A DNA stretch of 45,540 nucleotides from Mycolicibacterium palauense (GCF_002592005.1 NZ_NVQF01000044.1:1-45540), one strand, 5' to 3'; positions 8,345 through 16,447 are shown, counted from the stretch's first letter. Made by a program: numbers and translations. Notes: generated from the letters alone by a model not told the origin.

Positions 8345-9130
8345 CTAGCGGCGGTCACGCCAGGCGCACAGCGTCTGAGCGGCGTCGAGGTCGTAGTCGG
8401 GGCCGTCGCATCCGACGGTGAGCAGCGTGACGCCCAGCGCGGACAACGCCTCGGCCTCGGCGATCAGCCCGTCGGCGTCGCGGGCGTCCACCCCCGAGGA
8501 CCGCTCGACGGTGTCCGGGTCGCGGCCGACGGTCTCGCAGTGGCGGGCCAGGACCTCGGCCTTGCCGGGATAGGTGGCTCCGGTGGTGAAACCGTGCCAG
8601 ATGTCGGCGTGCTGGGCGACCAGACGCAGGGTCTTCTTCTCGCCCTGCCCACCGATGAGCAGCGGAATATGGCGCGTGGGCAGCGGATTGAGTGCGGCCA
8701 GCCGGGACTCGATGCGCGGCAGCGCCTCGGCCAGGTCGGCCAGCCGACTGCCGGCCGTGCCGAACTCGTAGCCGTACTCGTCGTAGTCCTTCTGCTTCCA
8801 GCCCGACCCGATGCCGAGGATCAGCCGGCCGCCGGAGATGTGGTCGACGGTGCGGGCCATATCGGCCAGCAGCTCGGGGTTGCGGTAGGAGTTGCAGGTG
8901 ACCAGGGCGCCGATCTGCACGCGCGAGGTCTGCTCGGCCCAGGCGCCCAGCATGGTCCAGCATTCGAAGTGGGCACCGTCGGGATCACCGTAGAGCGGGA
9001 AGAAGTGGTCCCAGTTGAAGATCACGTCGACACCCATGTCCTCGCAACGCCGCACGGCGTCGCGGATGTCGTTGTAGTCCGGCGCGTGCTGGGGCTGCAG
9101 CTGCACGCCGATGCGGATCGGGAAGGTCAT
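8345..9130 (-). CDS. LLM-class F420-dependent oxidoreductase
   Basis: Luciferase-like TIM-barrel oxidoreductase of 261 residues, of the type that uses coenzyme F420 in mycobacteria. Typical elements are FPIRIGVQLQPQ at the N-terminus, VDVIFNWDHFFPLYG, the SGGRLILGIGSGWKQKDYDEYGYEFG cofactor region and IPLLIGGQGEKKTLRLVAQHADIW. It corresponds to Rv0044c. The substrate is unknown. The start is the ATG at 9130; TACTCT upstream would put +1 one base before it. It sits between the phoX-like gene and the GntR gene, all on the minus strand. Confidence 0.9.
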   Translation of the reverse strand: MTFPIRIGVQLQPQHAPDYNDIRDAVRRCEDMGVDVIFNWDHFFPLYGDPDGAHFECWTMLGAWAEQTSRVQIGALVTCNSYRNPELLADMARTVDHISGGRLILGIGSGWKQKDYDEYGYEFGTAGSRLADLAEALPRIESRLAALNPLPTRHIPLLIGGQGEKKTLRLVAQHADIWHGFTTGATYPGKAEVLARHCETVGRDPDTVERSSGVDARDADGLIAEAEALSALGVTLLTVGCDGPDYDLDAAQTLCAWRDRR

Positions 9131-9194
9131 TCATCCGAGAGTAGCCCTCGGGTGCGCCGATCCGACCGGCGGCGCCGACACCCACAGCGACTCG

Positions 9195-11270
9195 TCACAT
9201 GCCGATCTGACCGCCGTCGCGCCACACCGCGACCACCGACGGGCGCGCGGTGCCGTTGCCGCCTTCGGGCCACCGCGACAGCGGGTCGTCGATGCTGTTG
9301 TCGTCGTGTTCACCGGGGTGCTGGACGCAGACGGTGACCAGGTCGTCGGTGATGATCGGGCCGCAGGTCTCGGCGCCGATCGGCACGGTGAGGAACTGTT
9401 TGGTCTCACCGCGGTTGGGGCCGTCGAGCGCCACCGCGAACAGGCCGTCGTTGGCGTCCAGGGCGTTGCCGTCGGTGGAGATCCACAGGTTGCCGTGGCT
9501 GTCGAAGGCGACGTTGTCGGGGCAGGAGATCGGGCTGACCTGGGTCTTGTCGAACCCGCCGTAGTAGGTGTCGGCGGCGGCCGGGTCGCCGCAGACCAGT
9601 AGCAGATCCCAGGTGAAGTCGGTGCCCGCGTGGTTGTCGGTGATCTCCAGTACCTGCCCGCTCTTGTTGTCGTTGCGGGGGTTGGGTGCGTCCGGGCCGG
9701 GCTTGCCGCTGGCGCCGCGCTTGTCGTTGTTGGTCAGGGCGACGTAGAGCTTGCCGGTCGTGGGGTTGGCCTCGAAGTCCTCGGGCCGGTCCATCTTGGT
9801 GGCGCCGGCCTTGTCGGCGGCGAATCGGGTGAACACGGCGGCTTCCTCGGGGGAGATTCCGTCGATCAGCGACTCCGCGCCGTCGGGGCCCGAGCGCAGC
9901 AGCGGGATCCACGTCCCGGTTCCGCTGAATGCCCCGCTGGCGGGCAGCGTGCCGGAGCCGTCGATCTGGTCGGCGGGGATGTCGCTGCTCAGCTTGGCGA
10001 CATACAGCGTGCCCTCGTCGAGGATGGTCATGTTGTGGGCCATCGCCGCGGGGTCCCGGCCGGGCTGCACCTTCTTCGACGAGACGAACTTGTACATGTA
10101 GTCGAACCGCTCGTCGTCGCCGGAGTAGGCCACCACGGTCCCGTCGTCGGTGACATAGATGTTGGCGGCCTCGTGTTTGAACCGGCCCAGGGCGCTGTGC
10201 TTGACGGGGGTGGAGGCCGGGTCCCACGGGTTGAGCTCCACCACGTAGCCGAACCGGTTGGTCTCGTTGGGTGTGGCGGTGAGGTCGAACCGGGGATCGA
10301 AGTTCTCCCAACGTCGTTCGCTGGGCTCGAACTCGATGCCGTAGCGGTCGAACCGGTCGGCCTCCACCGGGTTGGCGGCCTGGGAACCCTCGGCGGCGCC
10401 GAAGTAGTTGTTGAAGTTCTCCTCGCCGGAAAGCACCGTGCCCCAGGGGGTGACACCGCCGGAGCAGTTGTTGACGGTGCCTGCCACGGTGCGCCCGGTG
10501 GGGTCGGCCGCGGTCTTGACGAAGTCGGTGCCGGCGGCGGGCCCGGTGAGGGTGAACGGCGTGTCGGCGGTGACGCGCCGGTTGTAGCGGCCCATCACGG
10601 GCCGGAGTCCGTCGGGGGTGCGTTCGACCTCGACGACGGTCAGCCCGTGGGCGGCGACGCTGGTGTCGAACTGGTCGCGGGTCGGCTTGTCGGCGTCGTA
10701 GCGCGGGTACATGAACTGCTCGGTGGTGTACTCGTGGTTGACCACCAGCAGGTAGTGGTTGGGGGAGCCCTCGATGGGCAGCAGCCCGGCGAAGTCGTTG
10801 TTGAAGCCGAACTGCTGGCGCTGGGCCGCGGCCGACTGCGCGTTGACGTCGAAAGCGGGTGCGCCGGGCAGCACCGGGTCGCCCCAGCTGATGACGACCG
10901 CCTGGTTGTAGCCGTCGGGGATGATCACGGCATCCTCGCTGTTGGGCGCCACCGAGGCGAAGTTCATCCCCGGGCTCGGGGCGTTCGGTGCCTCGCTCGA
11001 CGTGCCGGCGGCGCCGTTCTGTGGGGCCGGATCCGACGAGCAGGCGGCCAGCGCGGAACCGGCGCCGACCGCCAGCACCGTCACCCCGGCGGCCTGCAGC
11101 ACCGAGCGCCGCGACACCGACTGACGCACCACATCGCCGAAGTACTCGTTGTCGCTGGTGTTGGGCGCGGGCCGGGAGCACGCGTCGCCGCACTTGTACC
11201 GGCACGTGACGTGCTGGCGGGAGGACTTTCCGTTGTGGCTGACGAACAGGTTCAACGGCTGAAGCGCCAT
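9195..11270 (-). CDS. PhoX-family secreted phosphatase (DUF839), Tat substrate
   Basis: A 691-residue protein of the PhoX family, calcium/iron-dependent phosphatases that release phosphate from organic esters outside the cytoplasm. The N-terminal 50 residues contain CRYKCGDAC and then a Tat signal (SRRSVLQAAGVTVLAVGAG) with a Cys in ALAACSSD, so it may be exported folded and lipid-anchored. The body carries family stretches such as LLVVNHEYTTEQFMYPRY, NCSGGVTPWGTVLSGEENFNNYF, RFKHEAANIY and CPDNVAFDSHGNLWISTDG. The start at 11270 has GGAAGGA about ten bases before it. Phosphate starvation control would be expected; a 10-base-period direct repeat upstream is a candidate site. The neighbouring LLM gene follows after 64 bases. 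Confidence 0.9.
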   Translation of the reverse strand: MALQPLNLFVSHNGKSSRQHVTCRYKCGDACSRPAPNTSDNEYFGDVVRQSVSRRSVLQAAGVTVLAVGAGSALAACSSDPAPQNGAAGTSSEAPNAPSPGMNFASVAPNSEDAVIIPDGYNQAVVISWGDPVLPGAPAFDVNAQSAAAQRQQFGFNNDFAGLLPIEGSPNHYLLVVNHEYTTEQFMYPRYDADKPTRDQFDTSVAAHGLTVVEVERTPDGLRPVMGRYNRRVTADTPFTLTGPAAGTDFVKTAADPTGRTVAGTVNNCSGGVTPWGTVLSGEENFNNYFGAAEGSQAANPVEADRFDRYGIEFEPSERRWENFDPRFDLTATPNETNRFGYVVELNPWDPASTPVKHSALGRFKHEAANIYVTDDGTVVAYSGDDERFDYMYKFVSSKKVQPGRDPAAMAHNMTILDEGTLYVAKLSSDIPADQIDGSGTLPASGAFSGTGTWIPLLRSGPDGAESLIDGISPEEAAVFTRFAADKAGATKMDRPEDFEANPTTGKLYVALTNNDKRGASGKPGPDAPNPRNDNKSGQVLEITDNHAGTDFTWDLLLVCGDPAAADTYYGGFDKTQVSPISCPDNVAFDSHGNLWISTDGNALDANDGLFAVALDGPNRGETKQFLTVPIGAETCGPIITDDLVTVCVQHPGEHDDNSIDDPLSRWPEGGNGTARPSVVAVWRDGGQIGM

Positions 11271-11492
11271 GGCTGGGAATCCTTCCGACGGGGCATCCGG
11301 CCGGGCTGGGGCCGGGATCGCGCCGGAAGTTACGGCAGCTTCGCGAGCGTGAGGCGAGGAGCGAGTGAACGGCGATTGAAGCCTGCCCGGCGCGTGGGAG
11401 ACGGGGGCGTTACGGGTCGGGACCACCTGCCCTTGGAGGTTTGCCGGGGTGGGGCGCTATGCGGCTACAGTCCCTACACTTTGACGTTTCCG

Positions 11493-11509
11493 GTTTGGAC
11501 TCGTTTGGA
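11493..11509. promoter_or_regulatory. Direct repeat upstream of the phoX-like gene
   Basis: GTTTGGA occurs at 11493-11499 and 11503-11509, one helical turn apart, with a related GTTTCCG at 11486. Direct repeats with this spacing are typical for OmpR-family response regulators, the class to which the mycobacterial phosphate regulator RegX3 belongs. The link to phosphate control is inference. Confidence 0.35.
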
Positions 11510-11894
11510 TACATCTGGACATTAACTAGATCTGCAACTGCCCAGCTTTGTCGCTGGTGAGATGGGTCATCTTCCGTGGAGCGATGGGGGCAATGCGATA
11601 CTTGTGGAACCATTCCGCCGTTATTATGATTGCTGGGCAGTGCTGGCTGCGTTCCTTACCGCGAGGCAGTTCGACGTTTGCAGGCGCACCGACGCCAACC
11701 CGGACATCGCGCCCATGGAGCGCCACCACAAGGCAGTGTTCGTAATGTCGTCTATGTAGGCCAGCCAGCGTTGGCTGAATTGACCGATTGGATGGGAATC
11801 TGAGCCACGATCTCCATTGGCGCGGGTTGAGTTGCACTCAACGTGCGAAAAGAGTCGGCGGCGCGCCAACCCGTTGACTCTCGAACAAGTATTC

Positions 11895-11900
11895 TAGCCT
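11895..11900 (+). promoter_or_regulatory. -10 element of the islet protease
   Basis: TAGCCT fits TANNNT and would put +1 exactly on the A of the ATG at 11907 (leaderless). TATTCT at 11890-11895 is an alternative with a five-base leader. TTGACT at 11874-11879 is a possible -35, with a short spacer of 15. Confidence 0.45.
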
Positions 11901-11906
11901 TGGAGC

Positions 11907-13031
11907 ATGAGTGGCGGCCCGTTCGATGTTGGCTATATGGCTCTGATCGCCCGTGCCGCCTGGGCTGTATTCCATCCACAACGGGACAAGTCTGTGGAGG
12001 AGGCTTTAGAGCTGCCGAATCCGGGTGAAATGCGTAATGGGTTATCGCGAGGCTGCACCGTATACCACTTGTGCCGTTATCTACAATCTTTCACTGGAGT
12101 CGATCACCTTCAGTACGCCTTTCAAATTTCACGGTTCTGCGCGGAATTGGAGAGAAGCGGATTTCTGATCAGGCACCCGTATTTCGGTGAGCCGCAACAG
12201 ATGGACGTGATTAACAGGTACTATTTGTCAGGCGGAGAAATCACCAATGTACAGGGGCGTGGCGATCTCTGGCTGTCGGGCTTACTGGGTGCTGGCCTCG
12301 TTATACCCACCTATGGGTCGGTGACTATCGCAATTACGGGCACTCGCCGCAAAGATGGTAGGCACGGTATTGGCTCAGGGTTAATCATCGGCCAGAACCA
12401 CATCCTGACCGCCAAACACAACGTTGACGGAATGGTGCTCGATACCGTGCTCGTAACTCCCACAATGGCGCCGCCGAGATCGAGCAGTCCGAAGCCGCAT
12501 AGTAAAGCGCCTCCTCGCCCAGCATCGCAAGTAAGAATTACCAATACGCGCAGGAGCAAGCATATTGACCTCGCTGTTCTCGAAGTAGAGCCCGCGCCTG
12601 GACACGCACCGATGAAGCCCGTCCCCGATATAGGGTTTCGCGATCCACAATGGGGTGACACGACCTACGTTTTCGGATACCCGCCCGGGCAACTCCCCGA
12701 TGGTGATGACGGTCCGAATCTCATCGTTCAGCGGGGCGAGGTCGTCAACCCGGAGGTGCGGGGATATGACCGGCGTCCGCTATTTCTCTATTCGGCGATA
12801 GCGAGGCCAGGCGCCAGTGGTGGGCCAATCGTGGCGCAGGACGGACGCGTCATCGGAATGGTGATCGAGGAAGGTCTATCGGCGAAGAACACGCTTGGCG
12901 AGGAACCGTCGGACGCGGGGGTGATGGGACCGGGCGAGTTCGGTGGCTTCTACATTGGTATCCCCGCAGGAGAAATTCTCGCGGCTCTCGATGGCCTCGG
13001 TCTCGGTGATCTCGCTGCGTACGACCCGTGA
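11907..13031 (+). CDS. Trypsin-fold serine protease with unknown N-terminal domain, islet gene
   Basis: A 374-residue protein with a C-terminal chymotrypsin/trypsin-like protease domain. The triad is complete: H171 in ILTAKHNV, D221 in SKHIDLAVL, and S304 in ARPGASGGPIV. Residues 1-130 are a mainly helical domain (ALIARAAWAVFH, VYHLCRYLQ, YAFQISRFCAELERSGFL) that I do not recognise; its layout could suit a winged-helix or interaction domain. There is no signal peptide or membrane segment, so it appears cytoplasmic, unlike HtrA and mycosin proteases. A Pro/Ser/Lys-rich loop lies at about 185-207 between His and Asp. It is alone in an AT-richer islet between phoX and a broken gene, so it was probably acquired. 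A stress or anti-phage role is possible but only by analogy. Confidence 0.8.
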   Translation: MSGGPFDVGYMALIARAAWAVFHPQRDKSVEEALELPNPGEMRNGLSRGCTVYHLCRYLQSFTGVDHLQYAFQISRFCAELERSGFLIRHPYFGEPQQMDVINRYYLSGGEITNVQGRGDLWLSGLLGAGLVIPTYGSVTIAITGTRRKDGRHGIGSGLIIGQNHILTAKHNVDGMVLDTVLVTPTMAPPRSSSPKPHSKAPPRPASQVRITNTRRSKHIDLAVLEVEPAPGHAPMKPVPDIGFRDPQWGDTTYVFGYPPGQLPDGDDGPNLIVQRGEVVNPEVRGYDRRPLFLYSAIARPGASGGPIVAQDGRVIGMVIEEGLSAKNTLGEEPSDAGVMGPGEFGGFYIGIPAGEILAALDGLGLGDLAAYDP

Positions 13032-13289
13032 AGTCACCGCGCAGGCAGCAGCACGTTGGCTGCGGCCAGTCCGCTGGGCATCCGTGGACGCCCGAAGAGG
13101 TTCTCTTGATGCCCCCTGCTCCTTCGCGCGCCGCGGAGCGTTCGAAGCCACTACTGATCTCCACGGGCCGAAGAGCCGGTTTTCCAGCGCCAACTTGGCC
13201 ACGTCACTGTCGCGAAGACTTTGGGCCGAGATGGGCACCTCTACGAAGTCGACCTGACCGCTGCCTACGTCCTGAGCAAGGCCTGGTAA
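13032..13289 (+). other. Right end of the islet, decayed coding sequence
   Basis: In one plus frame a stop at 13155-13157 is followed by 43 codons (to the TAA at 13287) that look protein-like: FQRQLGHVTVAKTLGRDG, then LYEVDLTAAYVLSKAW. No start codon is visible in that stretch, so it is probably the tail of a lost gene. Other frames give only low-complexity translations. I cannot name the family. Confidence 0.35.
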
Positions 13290-13487
13290 CGACTGTGGGT
13301 ATCCAAGATCATGAGCGCCGTCACCGACCGGGGACCCGGCGTGCGGGTGTTGAGCCCCGTGGAACTGGGCATCCTGACCGACCTCGGCTACCGGGTGATG
13401 CCCCATTCACCCACCGACGCGGTCGCGTTGGTGGGGGTCCTCGTGTTCGGCCGGCGGCGACGGGCGGGGGCGCCCGGCGCGGCCTAG
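13290..13487 (+). pseudogene. C-terminal stub, possibly of a surface zinc metallopeptidase
   Basis: An ATG at 13311 opens 58 codons ending at TAG 13487. The segment GVRVLSPVELGILTDLGYRV, followed by a short hydrophobic stretch (ALVGVLVFG) and a run of Arg, resembles the extreme C-terminus of secreted metallopeptidases (matrixin or leishmanolysin type), where an LSxxELGIxxDLGY motif precedes a C-terminal anchor. The body with the HExxH site is absent. The same frame is open back to the TAA at 13287-13289. It therefore looks like the remainder of a gene whose 5' part was replaced by the islet. The family name is a guess from the motif; the truncation is the firmer part. Confidence 0.4.
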
Positions 13488-13501
13488 GAGCGGTGGCGTC
13501 C

Positions 13502-14404
13502 TCAGCCGTCGAGCACGCCGCGCAGGATCGCCACGAGTGCGTCGGGCTGGTCGCTCTGCACCGAGTGACCGGAGTCCGCGACGACGTGCACGCGCTGGAA
13601 ACCGGGTGCGGTCCGGGCGAATTCGCCGGCGTCCTCGTCGTTGACGAAGAACGAGTTGGCGCCGCGTACCAGCGTGGTGGGCATCGTGATCGAGGGAACG
13701 TCGTCCCACAGTCCCTCGAACCCGTCGGCCTTGCGGAACGAGTCGTAACGCCAGGTCCAGGTGCCGTCGTCGAGACGTCGGGAATTGTGGAAGACGCCGC
13801 GGCGCAACGATTTCCGGTCACGGTGCGGGGACGCGGCCACGGCGGCGTCGAGGATGGCCGCAAAACTGGGGAAGCTGCGTTCGCCCCGCACCAGCGCCAC
13901 CGCGCCCTGCTGAGCCTTGGTCATCTGCTCGTGCCGCTCGGGTGCCGAGGGTGTGACGTCGACCAGGACCAGGCGCGGCACCAGCTCGGGGGCGGTGGCC
14001 GCGATCCGCAACGCCGTCAGCCCACCCAGCGACATGCCCACCACCAGTTCGGCATCGGGTGCCAGCTCCCGCAGGACCGGCACCAGCGTCTGCGCGTTGA
14101 GCCGGGGCCCGTAGTCGCCGTCCTCCCGCCAGGCCGAGCGGCCGTGGCCGGGCAGATCCACCGCCAGGGCGGGCACGCCGAGCCCGAGGACGACGGTGTC
14201 CCAGGTGTGGGCGTTCTGGCCGCCGCCGTGCAGGAAGACCACGCGCGGTGGCCCGGCACCGAACCGCAGCGCGCTGATCGGCCCGCGCTCGAGGCGTTGC
14301 ACGGGTGGAACCCGCTCGACGCCGGCCTGTTCGGCGTTCTCGGGCAGCAGGGCGAACTCGTCGAGTCCGACCAGTTGGTCGTCGGAGAAGTCCGGTGCGC
14401 TCAC
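13502..14404 (-). CDS. Alpha/beta hydrolase (Rv0045c-like esterase)
   Basis: A 300-residue cytoplasmic alpha/beta hydrolase, probably an esterase like Rv0045c. The oxyanion region is VVFLHGGGQNAHTWD, the LPGHGRS motif follows, the nucleophile is Ser 125 in VVGMSLGGL, the probable acid lies in the RGANSFFVNDED region, and the catalytic His is in VADSGHSVQ near the end. The start is the GTG at 14404; a longer frame to 14776 overlaps ino1 in antisense register and is rejected. It is downstream of ino1 on the same strand, separated by 119 bases containing a 17-bp perfect hairpin. It therefore may be transcribed separately from ino1 or after read-through. Confidence 0.9.
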   Translation of the reverse strand: MSAPDFSDDQLVGLDEFALLPENAEQAGVERVPPVQRLERGPISALRFGAGPPRVVFLHGGGQNAHTWDTVVLGLGVPALAVDLPGHGRSAWREDGDYGPRLNAQTLVPVLRELAPDAELVVGMSLGGLTALRIAATAPELVPRLVLVDVTPSAPERHEQMTKAQQGAVALVRGERSFPSFAAILDAAVAASPHRDRKSLRRGVFHNSRRLDDGTWTWRYDSFRKADGFEGLWDDVPSITMPTTLVRGANSFFVNDEDAGEFARTAPGFQRVHVVADSGHSVQSDQPDALVAILRGVLDG

Positions 14405-14448
14405 AGTGCGGACCCTACTCGCCGCCCGGCGCGGGGAGCCCACCGACG

Positions 14449-14490
14449 AGACTGCGGCCACCGTGACGGGATGCACGGTGGCCGCAGTCT
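14449..14490 (-). terminator. 17-bp perfect hairpin after ino1, with overlapping alternative stem
   Basis: Arms 14449-14465 and 14474-14490 pair without mismatch around an eight-base loop, 34 bases after the ino1 stop. No T tract follows on the minus strand. A second hairpin, AGTCTG/CAGACT at 14486-14491 and 14496-14501, shares bases 14486-14490, so the two stems exclude each other. Likely an ino1 terminator; an attenuator before the hydrolase gene is possible. Confidence 0.65.
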
Positions 14491-14523
14491 GTGCGCAGAC
14501 TTCCGCAGTCAGCTCCGGTGAGG

Positions 14524-15627
14524 TCAGCCCTCGATGAAGGTCTCCAGCTGGGCGCGGGCGACATCGTCGGGCAGCTGCTTGGGCGGGCTCTTCATCAGGT
14601 AGGCCGAGGCCGGGATGATCGGGCCGCCGAGGCCGCGGTCCTTGGCGATCTTGGCCGCGCGCACCGCGTCGATGATGACACCGGCCGAGTTCGGCGAGTC
14701 CCAGACCTCCAGCTTGTACTCCAGGTTCAGCGGCACATCGCCGAAGGCGCGGCCCTCCAGGCGGACATAGGCCCACTTGCGGTCGTCGAGCCAGCCGACG
14801 TGATCGGACGGGCCGATGTGCACGTCCTTGGTCTTGAACTCGCGCTGCAGGTTCGAGGTGACGGCCTGGGTCTTGGAGATCTTCTTGCTCTCCAGGCGCT
14901 CACGCTCGAGCATGTTCAGGAAGTCCATGTTGCCGCCGACGTTGAGCTGCATGGTGCGGTCCAGCTGCACGCCGCGATCCTCGAAGAGCTTGGCCATCAC
15001 GCGGTGGGTGATGGTCGCCCCGATCTGGCTCTTGATGTCGTCACCGACGATCGGCACGCCGGCGTCGGTGAACTTCTTGGCCCACTCGGGGTCGGAGGCG
15101 ATGAACACCGGCAGCGCGTTGACGAAGGCCACGCCGGCGTCGATGGCGCACTGGGCGTAGAACTTGTCGGCCTCCTCGGAGCCCACGGGGAGGTAGGAGA
15201 CCAGCACGTCGACGCCGGCGTCCTTGAGCACCTTGACCACGTCGACCGGCTCGGCGTCGGAGACCTCGATGGTGTCGGCGTAGTACTTGCCGATGCCGTC
15301 CAGGGTCGGGCCGCGCTGCACGGTGACGTTGGTGGGCGGCACGTCGGCGATCTTGATGGTGTTGTTCTCCGAGGCGAAGATGGCCTCGGACAGGTCGAAG
15401 CCGACCTTCTTGGCGTCGACGTCGAACGCGGCGACGAACTTAACGTCGCGGACGTGGTACGGGCCGAGCTTGACGTGCATCAGGCCCGGCACCGTGGCGT
15501 TCTCGTCGGCGTCGTGGTAGTACTGCACACCCTGCACCAGCGAGGACGCACAGTTACCGACGCCGACAATGGCGACCCGCACATCCCCGGATGCCATATT
15601 GGCCGCAGTCGCGTGGTTCTCACTCAT
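14524..15627 (-). CDS. ino1: Inositol-3-phosphate synthase
   Basis: Converts glucose 6-phosphate to 1D-myo-inositol 3-phosphate with NAD, the first step to phosphatidylinositol, PIMs, lipoarabinomannan and mycothiol. The 367-residue protein is full length for the short actinobacterial type. VAIVGVGNCASSLVQGVQYY is the NAD-binding glycine motif near residue 20; VVSYLPVGSEEADKFYAQCA, VGDDIKSQIGATITHR, LNVGGNMDF and the active-site segment HVGWLDDRKWAYVRLEGRAFG follow. A strong ribosome site (AAGGAGAG) lies eight bases before the ATG at 15627. The PadR gene lies just upstream on the same strand, as in Rv0047c-Rv0046c. I could not identify an operator for the inositol regulator IpsA. Confidence 0.97.
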   Translation of the reverse strand: MSENHATAANMASGDVRVAIVGVGNCASSLVQGVQYYHDADENATVPGLMHVKLGPYHVRDVKFVAAFDVDAKKVGFDLSEAIFASENNTIKIADVPPTNVTVQRGPTLDGIGKYYADTIEVSDAEPVDVVKVLKDAGVDVLVSYLPVGSEEADKFYAQCAIDAGVAFVNALPVFIASDPEWAKKFTDAGVPIVGDDIKSQIGATITHRVMAKLFEDRGVQLDRTMQLNVGGNMDFLNMLERERLESKKISKTQAVTSNLQREFKTKDVHIGPSDHVGWLDDRKWAYVRLEGRAFGDVPLNLEYKLEVWDSPNSAGVIIDAVRAAKIAKDRGLGGPIIPASAYLMKSPPKQLPDDVARAQLETFIEG

Positions 15628-15661
15628 GGGGGGCTCTCCTTTTACTTCCCTCTTGTTGCCT

Positions 15662-15745
15662 CTACTTGGCTGCCTGCTGTTGTTCTGCCTGCTGTTGTGC
15701 TACTTGCTGTGCTGCGGCGTGACTCTCGCGGATCGAGCAGGCGGG
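15662..15745 (-). other. In-frame Gln/Ala-rich open tail beyond the PadR stop
   Basis: After the PadR TAG (15746-15748) the same frame stays open for 27 codons. It encodes a short polar stretch and then QQVAQQQAEQQQAAK before a second TAG at 15662-15664, 34 bases before the ino1 ATG. Compositional bias suggests it was or is coding: either the PadR stop is a recent nonsense change, or read-through occurs. Confidence 0.4.
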
Positions 15746-16291
15746 CTAACTCTGCTCGGGGTGACCCTGGGCCACCCGTTCGGCCGCGATCAGCTCGTTG
15801 AGCCACTTGACTTCTCGTTCGCTGGACTCCAAACCGAGCTGATGCAGCTGCTTGGTGTAGCGGTCGAACGAACTGCTGGCCCGTGCGATCGCCTCGCGCA
15901 GGCCTTCCCGGCGTTCCTCCACCTGGCGGCGGCGGCCCTCCAGAATCCGCATCCTCGCCTCGGCGGGTGTGCGGTTGAAGAAGGCCAGGTGTACACCGAA
16001 CCCGTCGTCGGTGTAGTTCTGCGGCCCGGTGTCGGCGACCAGCTCGGCGAAGCGCTGGCGGCCGGCATCGGTGAGCTGGTAGACGCGACGGGCGCGTCGC
16101 AGCTTCGGGGTTCCCGCCGGGGCCGCGTCCTCGACGATGAGGCCGTCGGCCTGCATCCGGCGCAGGGCCGGGTACAGCGAGCCGTAGGAGAACGCGCGAA
16201 ACGCTCCCAGCAGGCCCGTCAGGCGCTTCCGCAGTTCGTAGCCGTGCATCGGTGATTCGAGCAGGAGGCCCAGAATCGCGAGCTCCAGCAT
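15746..16291 (-). CDS. PadR-family transcriptional regulator
   Basis: A 181-residue regulator of the Vir-like PadR type. The winged helix is at the N-terminus (LAILGLLLESPMHGYELRKRL, YGSLYPALRRMQADGLIVED, RRVYQLTDAGRQRF), followed by a long helical dimer domain with ARMRILEGRRRQVEERREGL and ERVAQGHPEQS. It matches Rv0047c and precedes ino1 with no terminator, so both may share a transcript. AGGAGGTG lies six to seven bases before the ATG. A pair of overlapping palindromes at 16341-16359 covers a TACTAT -10 element, which suggests autorepression. The frame continues beyond the TAG as a Gln-rich tail (separate entry), so the protein may be shorter here than in relatives. Confidence 0.9.
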   Translation of the reverse strand: MLELAILGLLLESPMHGYELRKRLTGLLGAFRAFSYGSLYPALRRMQADGLIVEDAAPAGTPKLRRARRVYQLTDAGRQRFAELVADTGPQNYTDDGFGVHLAFFNRTPAEARMRILEGRRRQVEERREGLREAIARASSSFDRYTKQLHQLGLESSEREVKWLNELIAAERVAQGHPEQS

Positions 16292-16340
16292 GAAAACACC
16301 TCCTCATTGCACAGCCGTTACGGCGGTCCGACACCTCGCA

Positions 16341-16359
16341 CGATAGTATCGCGCCGATA
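16341..16359. promoter_or_regulatory. Overlapping palindromes at the padR promoter
   Basis: CGATAGTATCG (16341-16351) is a perfect palindrome around one base and shares its right arm with TATCG-CGC-CGATA (16347-16359). The reverse strand of 16343-16348 reads TACTAT, a good -10, with +1 near 16336 and a 45-base leader. Probable operator for the PadR protein. Confidence 0.5.
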
Positions 16360-16447
16360 TATTTACCGCTACTTCACCCCGTGGCCATCCGCCCGTTGCC
16401 CCCGCCGGAGCCGGCCGGATGACCGGGCACACCGCAGGTCAGCGGCG

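Larger units (their letters stand above)
11271..11906. other. Intergenic region and left part of an AT-richer islet
   Basis: No gene here is convincing. From about 11520 the sequence becomes visibly less GC-rich than both flanks and stays so to about 13030. Several short open frames exist on both strands (for example plus 11562-11759, minus 11526-11837), but none resembles a known protein. A GTTGAG/CTCAAC inverted repeat with a five-base loop lies at 11826-11842, 65 bases before the protease start. Confidence 0.5.

Noticed and set aside
9630..11525. 631-residue plus-strand frame opposite the phoX-like gene
   Set aside because: Low-complexity Gly/Val/Arg translation; the minus strand has a Tat signal and PhoX motifs.
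11410..11869. Small open frames on both strands upstream of the islet protease
   Set aside because: No family resemblance, no ribosome sites and they overlap one another; not listed as genes.
13502..14776. Longer form of the Rv0045c-like hydrolase (424 residues)
   Set aside because: The extra N-terminal part lies in ino1 and its terminator hairpin; the GTG at 14404 gives the family length.
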